Assembly (NCBI RefSeq): GCF_024752025.1
Contig: NZ_JANTPU010000001.1
Span: 1,364,001-1,428,000, forward strand
Direction: 5' to 3'
DNA: 64,000 nt
Source: Pseudidiomarina sp. CB1
Lineage (GTDB): Bacteria > Pseudomonadota > Gammaproteobacteria > Enterobacterales > Alteromonadaceae
Part shown: positions 47,585-56,522 of the stretch, piece by piece
Layout of the letters: each line of letters opens with the position of its first letter
Position numbering within the stretch: the first letter of the stretch is position 1
Notes under the pieces: model-generated
The model's input: the letters and a program-made list of their open reading frames with translations, nothing else
What the model was told of the DNA's origin: nothing
Databases searched by the model: none
Translations under genes and position numbers: made by a program

Positions 47585-49819
47585 TTGCGCAAATTAATCA
47601 GTAAGTTAGTCGATACCAGTAAGCCTATATCGCCAGCTGAAGCGAGATTCAGAATGGTGAGGGACTTTTGTGGCTTGGTCTTCATCGCTGCCGCACTTTT
47701 CTATTCTGTCTTCGCGATTATCGATAACGAACGTCTCCGTGAGCTCGAAACACAAAAACGCCGTGGTATTGAACAAATCAGCGCCATGCGCGCCACCATC
47801 GAGCACCGCATTCAAGCTAACACCCTCGTGCTGAAAGCACTTAAACCGGAAATTTTGTGGCAAGATACGCCAGACCGCCTGCGTTTGCAGCGCGTACTCG
47901 ACGAATTCTTAACGCCTGAACTCGATATCAGCCACCTTGCTTTGGCGCCGGGACTCAAAGTCTCGTTTGTCTACCCGATCGAAAATAATCAACGCATTCT
48001 CGGTCTCGATTACCGCACTGTCGCCGCACAGTACCATGAAGTGCTACTTGCCATTGCCAGTCAAGATGTGGTGTTAAGCGGCCCCGTGGACTTAGTGCAA
48101 GGCGGCACAGCACTGATTGCGCGCTTACCCATTTTCCAGCAAGAAGGGCAATTGTGGGGACTCGCGTCCTTAGTTATCGATCACGAAAAGCTGTTTCACG
48201 AAATTGGTTTTTATCGGAATCCTGACTATTTGTTCTACCTGTCACGTAAGAACGCGCAAAACGGTGGTAAAGCCATCATTGGCGAACCGAGCGTGCTTGA
48301 CTATGATCCGATCATTGTTGATGTGCAGGTGCCCAACGATGTGTGGCAACTTGCGGTTGCCCCGCGCGATGGTTATTGGATTAAGCAGCAACATGAGTAC
48401 TGGGTGCATTGGCTCATCGGCATTTCGCTGATTTCATTGATTGTCTGGGCGTTTGCCGTCTTAATATTAACCCAACACCGGTTGCGTAAAGCGGTGTATA
48501 CCATCAGTTATCAGTCGCGCTTCGACCCGCTGACCGACTTACCCAACCGTTACTATTTCCATCTGCAGCTTGAAGAAGAGATTGCTGCGGCGAAAGAAGA
48601 TGACTACGAACTCGCGGTCATCATGTTTGACTTAGACCACTTACGCGACATCAACGATGCGCTTGGTCACGAAACCGGAGATGCTTTGTTAGAGCACGTG
48701 GTCGAGCGCTTGCAAAATAGTTTGCAAGAGCATGACTTACTCGGCCGTATTGGTGGCGATGAATTTGTTGTGGTGTTGTCGGACTTTGAACATACCAGCG
48801 ATATCGAAAAGCAAGCACGGGTGTTGATCAGCGACATCATGAATACCGCAGATATTGCGCAGAACCACATCAATATTACCGCTAGTGCCGGTATTGCGCT
48901 GTACCCGCGTGACGCCGCCGATGCCGAGCATATCGTGAAGTGTGCTGAACTCGCGCTGTATGCGGCAAAATCGAGTGGTTCTATGAGCGTTGCGTTTTAC
49001 GATGAACGCCTGCGGCAAACCACCGAACAACATATATTGCTGCACCATGAAATGATCAATGCACTGGACGCGCAGCAATTCCATGTGGAGTATCAACCGG
49101 TCATCGAAACCGAAACTGGCTTACTTACCCGCTGTGAAGCGCTGATTCGCTGGGATCACCCTGAGCGCGGCACGATTTCACCTGGTGAGTTTATTCCAAT
49201 CGCCGAAAAAACGGGTGCAATTATCTGGATTGGCGAATTCGTGATGCGGCAAGTGATTCAGGACTGGCAAGTCATGCGTGGGCGGGGCATTGACGTTACC
49301 GTCGCAGTGAACCGTTCACCACGGGAATTTAACGACAAGCATGCCGCCAAAAACTGGTTACTTGCTTTAGAAGACGCCAACATGCCGCCGGATCGCTTAA
49401 TGTTGGAGATTACCGAGTCAATGTTGATGCGCAACAAAGACGGGCAGCTCGCAAATCTGCGCCAACTGCGTGACGCTGGAGTGCATTTAGCTATCGATGA
49501 CTTTGGTACCGGCTATTCGAGCCTGAATTACTTGCGCTCTTACCCGATTGATGTGATTAAGATTGATCGCGGCTTTTTGTCCAACGTGCCAGAAAACAAC
49601 ACGCAAACGGCTTTGGTTGAGGTACTTATTCGCATCGCTCATACCCTTGATATGCAAGTTGTCGCCGAAGGGGTTGAGCACGCCGAGCAGGTCGACTTTC
49701 TATTTGAAAAGGGCTGCCACTATCAACAGGGCTTTTATTACGGGCGTAGCATGAAGCTTGACCACTTCATTAAGTTTACCAAGAAACATAATACTGAAGT
49801 GCTCGCCAAGCAAGACTAA
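47585..49819 (+). CDS. Membrane-bound GGDEF-EAL cyclic-di-GMP enzyme
   Basis: A 744-residue signalling protein. Order: a short basic N terminus, TM1 (residues ~28-46), a periplasmic sensor region of ~220 residues, TM2 (~272-295), GGDEF (~310-470) and EAL (~490-735). The GGDEF motif RIGGDEF is intact, without an RxxD inhibitory site upstream. The EAL motif CEALIRW, the metal-binding DDFGTGYSSL and the VVAEGVE motif are also intact, so both synthesis and breakdown of c-di-GMP are possible. The sensor resembles CHASE-like periplasmic domains only in size and position. The first codon here is TTG; an ATG at 47654, just before TM1, is an alternative, and neither has a good ribosome-binding site. 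It is divergent from mraZ. Confidence 0.9.
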   Translation: MRKLISKLVDTSKPISPAEARFRMVRDFCGLVFIAAALFYSVFAIIDNERLRELETQKRRGIEQISAMRATIEHRIQANTLVLKALKPEILWQDTPDRLRLQRVLDEFLTPELDISHLALAPGLKVSFVYPIENNQRILGLDYRTVAAQYHEVLLAIASQDVVLSGPVDLVQGGTALIARLPIFQQEGQLWGLASLVIDHEKLFHEIGFYRNPDYLFYLSRKNAQNGGKAIIGEPSVLDYDPIIVDVQVPNDVWQLAVAPRDGYWIKQQHEYWVHWLIGISLISLIVWAFAVLILTQHRLRKAVYTISYQSRFDPLTDLPNRYYFHLQLEEEIAAAKEDDYELAVIMFDLDHLRDINDALGHETGDALLEHVVERLQNSLQEHDLLGRIGGDEFVVVLSDFEHTSDIEKQARVLISDIMNTADIAQNHINITASAGIALYPRDAADAEHIVKCAELALYAAKSSGSMSVAFYDERLRQTTEQHILLHHEMINALDAQQFHVEYQPVIETETGLLTRCEALIRWDHPERGTISPGEFIPIAEKTGAIIWIGEFVMRQVIQDWQVMRGRGIDVTVAVNRSPREFNDKHAAKNWLLALEDANMPPDRLMLEITESMLMRNKDGQLANLRQLRDAGVHLAIDDFGTGYSSLNYLRSYPIDVIKIDRGFLSNVPENNTQTALVEVLIRIAHTLDMQVVAEGVEHAEQVDFLFEKGCHYQQGFYYGRSMKLDHFIKFTKKHNTEVLAKQD

Positions 49820-49828
49820 AAGAAAAAG

Positions 49829-50182
<354 letters not shown>

Positions 50183-50188
50183 CGGCGC

Positions 50189-50194
50189 ATTCTA
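50189..50194 (-). promoter_or_regulatory. Candidate -10 box of rnpB overlapping the rsmI stop codon
   Basis: TAGAAT on the minus strand ends seven bases before the expected 5' end of rnpB. Its first three bases are the TAG stop of rsmI. The -35 region is weak. If real, rnpB has its own promoter inside the end of rsmI. Confidence 0.45.
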
Positions 50195-51043
50195 CGTGTT
50201 ATCGTGCTCCAGCGCCAGTTGATACAACTGATTTTTGCGCAAACCATGAATTTCTGCGGCGCAAGCGGCGGCCTTCTTTAGTGGCATGTGTTCACGCAAT
50301 AACGTGACCGTACGCAACGCAGCTTGCGTGTCGCCCGCTTGCTCAGTAACGGGTGCGCCGGCGAGCATCAACACAAACTCTCCACGTTGTTGGTTACTAT
50401 CGGCATTCACCTGCGCAGCAACTTCAGCAATGCTGCCACTGAGGTAGGTTTCAAACTGTTTGGTCAACTCGCGCGCCAACACCAACTTTCGCTCGGCGCC
50501 GAGTACTTCTTCAAGATCACTTAAGGTTGCCAAAATCCGGTGCGGTGACTCATAAAAAACCATGGTTCTTGGCTCGGCCACAAGTTCGCTCAAGGTCTTT
50601 CGGCGTTGCTGCGGCTTCGCTGGTAAAAAACCTTCAAAGGTAAATCGATCCGTCGGCAAACCAGCGCCTGACAGTGCGGTGGTGATCGCACAGGGCCCAG
50701 GGAGTGCGACCACGCGGATTCCTTGCGCGCGACATTGTTGCACCAACACATAACCTGGGTCACTGATCAGCGGGGTACCAGCGTCACTAATCAACGCCAA
50801 CGAATCGCCACCCTGCAGGCGTTCAATAACCGCTTGGGCGCGTTCGCGTTCATTGTGCTCATGTAGGGCAAACACTTCATTATTGATCGCAAATTGCTGC
50901 AATAATTTACGGCTGTGGCGGGTGTCTTCGGCAGCGATCGCCACCACGTTAGCTAAAACTTCTTGCGCCCGAGGTGACAAATCGCCGAGATTACCGATCG
51001 GTGTCGGCACAATATATAACGTACCTGCTGGTGTCTGCGACAT
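50192..51043 (-). CDS. rsmI: 16S rRNA (cytidine1402-2'-O)-methyltransferase
   Basis: SAM-dependent tetrapyrrole-methylase-fold enzyme of 283 residues. Motifs: LYIVPTPIGNLGDLSPRA at the N terminus, AEDTRHSRKLL, LISDAGTPLISDPGYVLV, FYESPHRI and VLARELTKQFE. With RsmH it produces m4Cm1402 in the decoding centre. It is divergent from lpoA, the arrangement also seen in E. coli and Pseudomonas. Confidence 0.97.
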   Translation of the reverse strand: MSQTPAGTLYIVPTPIGNLGDLSPRAQEVLANVVAIAAEDTRHSRKLLQQFAINNEVFALHEHNERERAQAVIERLQGGDSLALISDAGTPLISDPGYVLVQQCRAQGIRVVALPGPCAITTALSGAGLPTDRFTFEGFLPAKPQQRRKTLSELVAEPRTMVFYESPHRILATLSDLEEVLGAERKLVLARELTKQFETYLSGSIAEVAAQVNADSNQQRGEFVLMLAGAPVTEQAGDTQAALRTVTLLREHMPLKKAAACAAEIHGLRKNQLYQLALEHDNT

Positions 51044-51139
51044 GTTAACCCCTTGTAAGATTTGGCCCGCTACATTGTGTCCCTGCGGCCCTAGGTTTAT
51101 AGTATGGACATGTTCAACCTAGCGAAAAGAGTGTGACTG

Positions 51140-52993
51140 GTGAACCCCGCTATTGTGCCAAAGAAGTTAACCGCGTGCATACTTGTTTGCATGCTAACCG
51201 CCTGTGCAACGCAGCAATCCAAGCGTCCGAGCACGCCGGTGACGCCAACCGAGCCGCCCAGCGAGATCGGCCAAACAGAAGTACAAAGCTCGGCACGCAA
51301 TATCGCGCAGTTGCTCGACGAGGTGCAACAACTCCCAAGCCGCGAATTGCAATTAGCCTTTATGGTGCAAGAATCACTGCGCTTGCAGGCCAATAATGAA
51401 TGGCAGAGTAGCGCCGCCCTGCTTAGTCAAGTAGAGCGCGAACTTAAAGACCACCCTACGGCGCTTGATGCTGCCCAACAACGCCGGTTCACCATCGCGC
51501 AAGCCCAGTGGTTAGCCAGCCAAGGGCAGTTTATGGCGGCACAAAACACGCTACGCCCTTTACTTGATGATTTAAGCCGTCTGAGCGACAGCGATCGCTC
51601 GCTCGCCATGCGACTTGCACGCGATTTAGCCTGGCAGCTCGGCGACGAGCAACACGCGGCAAGTTACGCGCTGGCGTTGCTTGATGCCGACGTAGCACCG
51701 GACGACAGCAACGAACCTTGGCTTTATCTGCGGCACGCCCCCAAGCCATCCGCATTGACGGCTAACAGTCGACTTGCGCAAGGTTGGCTCCGTCTGGCAC
51801 AGGCGGCCCACGCCATCGTCGATGGCTCTGAGTCGGCGGCGCTACAAAACTGGGAATTGCGTTATGCAAATCACCCTGGGCTAGCCGTCGCCGCACAGCT
51901 GAAACAAACTCTCATCGCCAGCAAACGTGCGCAGCGCGCCTTGGTACTGTTGCCATTGAGCGGTCAATACGCAGAGCAAGGCCAAGCCGTTCTCGATGGC
52001 ATGGTGATGGCGCTCGAAGGACAACAAGACTTTGAGATTATTATTCAAGACAGCCAAGGCTATGACTTTCGTCAACTCGGCGAAGTTATTCAGCGGCAAC
52101 AGGTGACCAGTGTCATTGGCCCGCTACTGAAAGAAAATCTAAGCCAAATAACACCTGAATCCGTGGCAAACGTGGATTGGATTGCGTTAAATTCACTGGA
52201 ACGCTTCACCACACCACCGACACTTTGGTACGCCCTAGAGCCCGAGACAGAATACAGTCAAATCGCGAGAACCTTCGCCAAACGCGGGTATCAACGCGCT
52301 TTGGTGCTGGCCGCTGAAAGCCAACGTGGTCAGCAGGCGATTACCGCCTTTCAAGAAGCGTTCCTCGATGCCGTCCCCGACGGCGCAGTGGACACCGGTG
52401 TCTACCGCACGCCCGACGATATGAAAGCAATCGTCCAAGAAAAGCTCGGCGTGACGGATAGTGAGGAGCGTATTTGGCAAGTTAAAATCACCGCTGGAAA
52501 AATCTTGGTGGATGCCGAAGCGCGCAGTCGCGCTGACATTGATGCGATTTTTTTACCGGGTGGCATTGAACAAACTCGCCTACTCAAACCCTTCATCGAC
52601 GTTAATATTTCGCCGTTTATGGACACTATTCCAGTCTACGCAACGTCTGCCAGTCATATACGCCGCGACGCATTAAGCGAAAACGACCTCGATAATGTGC
52701 GTTTTACCGAATTGCCTTGGTTACTGCCTAAGCATCCGGCGTACGAGCGCCTACAAGCGCTGCTACAGCAACGCCGGCATTGGAGCTATGACCTTGCACG
52801 ACTAGCAGCATTTGGACACGATGTGATGTTACTGACGCAGCACCGCCAACAACTTAAGAGCCTTCCAGGCCTATCTTTGGACGGTTTAACTGGTAAGTTA
52901 CATTGGAGCGGCACACAGGTCTACCGCGAGCTAGCCTGGGCACAATACGATGGTCATCAGGTAAAGCCGGTTGACGAAGTGACCGCTGATTAG
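51140..52993 (+). CDS. lpoA: LpoA, outer-membrane lipoprotein activator of PBP1A
   Basis: A 617-residue lipoprotein of the LppC family. The signal ends in a lipobox, MLTAC, at residue ~23. The N-terminal TPR-like region (~residues 50-250) is followed by a periplasmic-binding-protein-like domain beginning ALVLLPLSGQYAEQGQAVLDGM, with FLPGGIEQTRLLKP further on. In E. coli, LpoA reaches through the peptidoglycan and stimulates PBP1A; no PBP1A gene is in the window. The start is a GTG; another GTG five codons later would keep the lipobox. It is followed by yraN. Confidence 0.92.
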   Translation: MNPAIVPKKLTACILVCMLTACATQQSKRPSTPVTPTEPPSEIGQTEVQSSARNIAQLLDEVQQLPSRELQLAFMVQESLRLQANNEWQSSAALLSQVERELKDHPTALDAAQQRRFTIAQAQWLASQGQFMAAQNTLRPLLDDLSRLSDSDRSLAMRLARDLAWQLGDEQHAASYALALLDADVAPDDSNEPWLYLRHAPKPSALTANSRLAQGWLRLAQAAHAIVDGSESAALQNWELRYANHPGLAVAAQLKQTLIASKRAQRALVLLPLSGQYAEQGQAVLDGMVMALEGQQDFEIIIQDSQGYDFRQLGEVIQRQQVTSVIGPLLKENLSQITPESVANVDWIALNSLERFTTPPTLWYALEPETEYSQIARTFAKRGYQRALVLAAESQRGQQAITAFQEAFLDAVPDGAVDTGVYRTPDDMKAIVQEKLGVTDSEERIWQVKITAGKILVDAEARSRADIDAIFLPGGIEQTRLLKPFIDVNISPFMDTIPVYATSASHIRRDALSENDLDNVRFTELPWLLPKHPAYERLQALLQQRRHWSYDLARLAAFGHDVMLLTQHRQQLKSLPGLSLDGLTGKLHWSGTQVYRELAWAQYDGHQVKPVDEVTAD

Positions 52994-53029
52994 AACTGAA
53001 GTCACCGCAAGCATGAATAAGGAACATGG

Positions 53030-53380
53030 ATGTTACCTAAAGCAACCGGGAATGCCGGCGAAGCACAAGCCGTGGCATTCTTACACGATCAGCAGTTGCG
53101 TTTAGTGGAACGCAATTATCGTTGCGATCTTGGCGAAATCGATATCATTATGCGTGACCACGAACATTGGGTGTTTATTGAGGTCAAATATCGCAAGAAC
53201 GAAGATTTTGCGACTGTTGTCGAACAAATCACGCAGGCCCAATGTCAACGCATTAGACGCAGTGCGCAATTTTATTTACTATCGCACAAACTTGATGAAC
53301 ATCAGACGCCTATGCGCTTCGATGTCGTCGCCATTTGTGAGCAACCCGAACAACTTTATTGGTTGCCTGATGCTTTTTAA
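53030..53380 (+). CDS. yraN: YraN/UPF0102 nuclease-fold protein
   Basis: A 116-residue UPF0102 protein with a restriction-endonuclease-like fold. The sequence GNAGEAQAVAFLHDQQLRLVERNYRCDLGEIDIIMRD is followed by FIEVKYRK, giving the GEID and E-x-K arrangement of the PD-(D/E)xK catalytic core. The biological role is uncertain, possibly in DNA processing. It is between lpoA and diaA, its usual place. Confidence 0.93.
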   Translation: MLPKATGNAGEAQAVAFLHDQQLRLVERNYRCDLGEIDIIMRDHEHWVFIEVKYRKNEDFATVVEQITQAQCQRIRRSAQFYLLSHKLDEHQTPMRFDVVAICEQPEQLYWLPDAF

Positions 53381-53389
53381 TGAGGATTT

Positions 53390-53962
53390 ATGGAAGAACC
53401 GGTCAAGGCCATTTTTACCGAATGTATTCAGACCCAGATTGCTTCTGCGGATTTATTACAGGAGCCGTTACTGAATGCTGGGGAGCTTTTGGTAGATTCG
53501 TTATTACGCGGGCAGAAAGTCTATTGCTGCGGTGAGAGTATGGCGCATGCCAGCGCCCGCCACTTCTCACACATTATGCTCACTGGCTTACAGTTCGACC
53601 GCCCCCCTTTTCCAGTGAACGCATTACACGCCGACTTTGGTGCGAATGAGCACGAAGCTATTTTTGCACAGCAAATCTTAGCTGTGGGTCAACCGAACGA
53701 CCTACTCATTGTGTTAAGCGCAGGCGCACGCGCACCCCGCATAAGTCGCGCGATGGAAGCAGCCCTTAGTCGGGGGATGCTGATTATTGCGTTAACCAAT
53801 GATGCCGACCAAGACGTAGCTGGTCTCCTTGGTCCTGACGATGTTGAGATTAGAATACCTTCACGAAACGCCGCTCGCGTAAGTGAACACTTACTTCAGC
53901 TGGTAAATATGCTCTGCAGCCTCGCCGAGCAACAGATTTTTCCGCAGGAGGATGACGCATGA
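53390..53962 (+). CDS. diaA: DiaA, DnaA initiator-associating SIS-domain protein
   Basis: A 190-residue phosphoheptose-isomerase-like protein. DiaA tetramers bind DnaA and promote orderly initiation at oriC. The SIS domain is clear: KVYCCGESMAHASARHFSHIML, DLLIVLSAGARAPRISRAMEAA and LIIALTNDADQD. It could be confused with GmhA, but the context between yraN and dolP supports DiaA. Its stop overlaps the dolP start (ATGA). Confidence 0.92.
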   Translation: MEEPVKAIFTECIQTQIASADLLQEPLLNAGELLVDSLLRGQKVYCCGESMAHASARHFSHIMLTGLQFDRPPFPVNALHADFGANEHEAIFAQQILAVGQPNDLLIVLSAGARAPRISRAMEAALSRGMLIIALTNDADQDVAGLLGPDDVEIRIPSRNAARVSEHLLQLVNMLCSLAEQQIFPQEDDA

Positions 53963-54531
53963 AAATTCAGGCAAAATTAGGCGCAATCGCCTTCGCCGCA
54001 ATGCTTACCTTGACGGGTTGCGCTGCAGCTCTGGTGGGAGCGACCGCAGTCGGCATTTCGTCGGCAACGGACTCGCGCACGGTTGGCACTCAAGTCGACG
54101 ATCAAGCTATCGAAATTAAAGTTATTGCCGCACTCAAAGGTGAAGAACGCCTTGCTAACAGTCGCATTCAGGTAGTGTCATTTAACCGCTCAGTACTGTT
54201 GATGGGTCAAGCGCAAAGTCATGGTCTTGCTGAGCTAGCCACGCGTATGACCCGTGATACGGCTGGGGTACAGCGTGTACATAACGAAATTCGCATCGGT
54301 GAGGTGATCAGCTTCAAAACGATCAGTAACGATAGTTGGCTCACCAGTAAGATTAAAGCGAAATTCGTGACCGACGAGGCCATTGATGCGGCGAAGATCA
54401 AAGTCGTCACGGAGAATAGTGAAGTATTTTTAATGGGCTTAGTTGATCGAAATATGGCGCGCCAAGCGGTCGAAGTCGCACGCAATACTAACGGCGTGCA
54501 GCGCGTTATTGACGCTTTTGAAATCCGTTAG
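53959..54531 (+). CDS. dolP: DolP (YraP), BON-domain outer-membrane lipoprotein
   Basis: A 190-residue lipoprotein. The signal peptide has the lipobox LTGC near residue 21. Two BON domains follow (about residues 48-115 and 125-190), each with the typical VxGxV-like core (SVLLMGQAQSHGLAELA; EVFLMGLVDRNMARQAVEVA). DolP binds anionic phospholipids at division sites and supports outer-membrane integrity and amidase regulation. It converges on sspB across a composite repeat. Confidence 0.94.
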   Translation: MKIQAKLGAIAFAAMLTLTGCAAALVGATAVGISSATDSRTVGTQVDDQAIEIKVIAALKGEERLANSRIQVVSFNRSVLLMGQAQSHGLAELATRMTRDTAGVQRVHNEIRIGEVISFKTISNDSWLTSKIKAKFVTDEAIDAAKIKVVTENSEVFLMGLVDRNMARQAVEVARNTNGVQRVIDAFEIR

Positions 54532-54540
54532 AACACCGTT

Positions 54541-54658
54541 GCTCGTACGCTTCGCTGTTCGGAGGGCGTGGTAGCCCGTGGTTCTACCACGGGTCATCTC
54601 TGACATTTCGACCATATACGTTCAATTCGAAATACCCCGTGGTAGAACCACGGGCTAC
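54541..54658. repeat. Composite repeat between convergent dolP and sspB
   Basis: A truncated TTCG-type unit (GCTCGTACGCTTCGCTGTTCGG, split at the edge) is followed by an 88-bp inverted REP pair at 54571-54658 with the spacer GACATTTCGACCATATACGTTC. The pair ends three bases before the sspB stop. It is the same composite as in front of pdhR and before zapE. Confidence 0.9.
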
Positions 54659-54661
54659 CTA

Positions 54662-55129
54662 TTATTTGATGACTTTGAGGTTGGGCCGTTTGCTCTTGCT
54701 CGGCTTCGACGACTTGTCATCGTCTTGTGCACCATCAATCACTGCTGACGGCCCTTGCTGAGGCGCCGTAGACTCAACTTCATCTGCTTCATCTTGCAAT
54801 TGCGGCTCTTCTTCGAAGATGGTTCCGGCACCGTTTTCACGTGCGTACAGCGCAACTACGGCAACCATAGGAACGTAAACCCGATGTGGTTTACCAGAGA
54901 AACGCGCGTTAAACTCAACGCGGTCATTGGCGAGCTGCAAATTACCTACTGCTGACGGTGCGATGTTAAGCACGATCTGGCCATCTTTGACAAACTCGAA
55001 AGGAATTTGGCAGCCAGGCTGCTCAGCGTCAACCACAAGGTGTGGCGTTAATTGATTATCAACCAACCACTCGTACACCGCCCGAAGCATATACGGGCGG
55101 CGTGCGGTCATTGCAGTTAAATCACTCAC
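54662..55129 (-). CDS. sspB: SspB, ClpXP adaptor
   Basis: A 155-residue adaptor that delivers ssrA-tagged proteins to ClpXP. The folded N-terminal domain (YMLRAVYEWLVDNQLTPHLVVDA, FNARFSGKPHRVYVPM) is followed by an acidic flexible tail and the ClpX-binding motif RPNLKVIK at the extreme C terminus. The start overlaps the sspA stop (ATGA), so the two are coupled. Confidence 0.96.
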   Translation of the reverse strand: MSDLTAMTARRPYMLRAVYEWLVDNQLTPHLVVDAEQPGCQIPFEFVKDGQIVLNIAPSAVGNLQLANDRVEFNARFSGKPHRVYVPMVAVVALYARENGAGTIFEEEPQLQDEADEVESTAPQQGPSAVIDGAQDDDKSSKPSKSKRPNLKVIK

Positions 55130-55755
55130 CGGCCGAGGTCTCGCTCGATATCGGTCAGCGATTCCTGGAAGGAATCACGTTCAAAAACGCGCAACATGTA
55201 AGCCTTGATCGGTTTCGCTGCTGCACCCTCTAGGCTAATACCGTAACTTGGCAGGCGCCACAATAATGGCGCCAAGTAACAGTCCACAAGGGTAAATTCT
55301 TCGCTCATGAAGTAAGGCGTATCGGCAAAAATTGGCGCCAAGGCAAGAATACCTTCGCGGAGTTCTTGGCGCGCCGCTTCGACACCTTTACCACCTTTTT
55401 CAATAGAGTCAGCCAAGCTGAACCAGTCACGTTCAATGCGATACATCATGAGGCGACTGGTTCCGCGAGCAACCGGATAAACCGGCATCAATGGCGGATG
55501 CGGAAAACGTTCATCAAGGTATTCCATGATGATGTGGGCATTGTAGAGAACCAGCTCACGATCGACTAAGGTTGGCAGCGCATCCGGATACGGATTCAAC
55601 TGTAACAAGTCCTCAGGCACTTGGTCGCTGTCAACGTAAGTGATTTCAACACTCACGCCTTTCTCTGCGAGAACGATTCGGGCCTGATGACTACGAAGGT
55701 CATTACGTCCCGAATACAAGGTCATCACTGACCGTTTATTTGCCGCAACCGACAT
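55126..55755 (-). CDS. sspA: Stringent starvation protein A
   Basis: A 209-residue GST-fold protein that binds RNA polymerase. MSVAANKRSVMTLYSG is nearly the E. coli N terminus, followed by HQARIVLAEKGVSVEI, PTLVDRELVLYNAHIIMEYLDERFPHPPL and the C-terminal VFERDSFQESLT. I placed the start at 55755, with GGAG upstream; the frame extends five codons further. It lies 11 bases after the cytochrome c1 gene and may be in the pet operon. Confidence 0.96.
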   Translation of the reverse strand: MSVAANKRSVMTLYSGRNDLRSHQARIVLAEKGVSVEITYVDSDQVPEDLLQLNPYPDALPTLVDRELVLYNAHIIMEYLDERFPHPPLMPVYPVARGTSRLMMYRIERDWFSLADSIEKGGKGVEAARQELREGILALAPIFADTPYFMSEEFTLVDCYLAPLLWRLPSYGISLEGAAAKPIKAYMLRVFERDSFQESLTDIERDLGR

Positions 55756-55766
55756 GTCTTTCTCCA

Positions 55767-56522
55767 TCATTTCTTCTTCACGTCTTTAAAGAATTCACGC
55801 TTGAGTAACCAAGCTAAAATAGTAAAGACCAGTAAGAAACCGAATACTTTCCAGCCCAGACGACGCTGCTCAAGCAACATCGGTTCACCGGTGTAAACCA
55901 AGAAGTTAGTAAGATCTAACATTGCTTGGTCGTATTCAGATTCGCTCAGCATACCGCTGCCGTCGGTTTTGATGCCTACGTAAACGTCTTGCATTTCACC
56001 GTCAATCATACGCTGTTCAGTCGTTTTACGTGGCACACCTTGCAACTCTTGCAAAACGTGCGGCATCCCAACATTTGGGAACACCGTATTGTTCACGCCA
56101 AACGGGCGCGACTCATCCACATAGAACGAACGGAGATAGGTATAAATCCAGTCAGCACCGCGAACACGAGCCACCAAGGTTAAATCTGGTGCGGCGGTAC
56201 CAAACCATGCGCCTGCAGCTTCAGCCGGCATAGCGTTGGTGATCAAGTCACCTACCTTTTCACCAGTAAACTGCAAGTTCGCTTCGCCTAGGTCTTCTGG
56301 AATACCTAAGTCGTTAAACGTACGGTTATAACGTTGATACTCCATCGAGTGACAGCCCAGGCAGTAGTTCATGAACAACTGCGCACCACGTTGCAAAGAG
56401 GCTTTGTCGTGTAGATCAACTTTAGCTTCATCAAGTGGAACCGTTGGGCCAGCTGCAAAACCTGCAACTGACCAAATTGTCGCGGCTACCAGTAGCGTCG
56501 TTTTCAGAAACTGTTTCATCAC
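55767..56522 (-). CDS. petC: Cytochrome c1 of the bc1 complex
   Basis: A 251-residue haem protein. It has an N-terminal export signal (LLVAATIWSVAGFAAG), the covalent haem site CLGCH near residue 55, a Met axial-ligand region, and a C-terminal anchor helix (GWKVFGFLLVFTILAWLL). It passes electrons from the Rieske protein to cytochrome c. The start overlaps petB by four bases. Confidence 0.96.
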   Translation of the reverse strand: MMKQFLKTTLLVAATIWSVAGFAAGPTVPLDEAKVDLHDKASLQRGAQLFMNYCLGCHSMEYQRYNRTFNDLGIPEDLGEANLQFTGEKVGDLITNAMPAEAAGAWFGTAAPDLTLVARVRGADWIYTYLRSFYVDESRPFGVNNTVFPNVGMPHVLQELQGVPRKTTEQRMIDGEMQDVYVGIKTDGSGMLSESEYDQAMLDLTNFLVYTGEPMLLEQRRLGWKVFGFLLVFTILAWLLKREFFKDVKKK

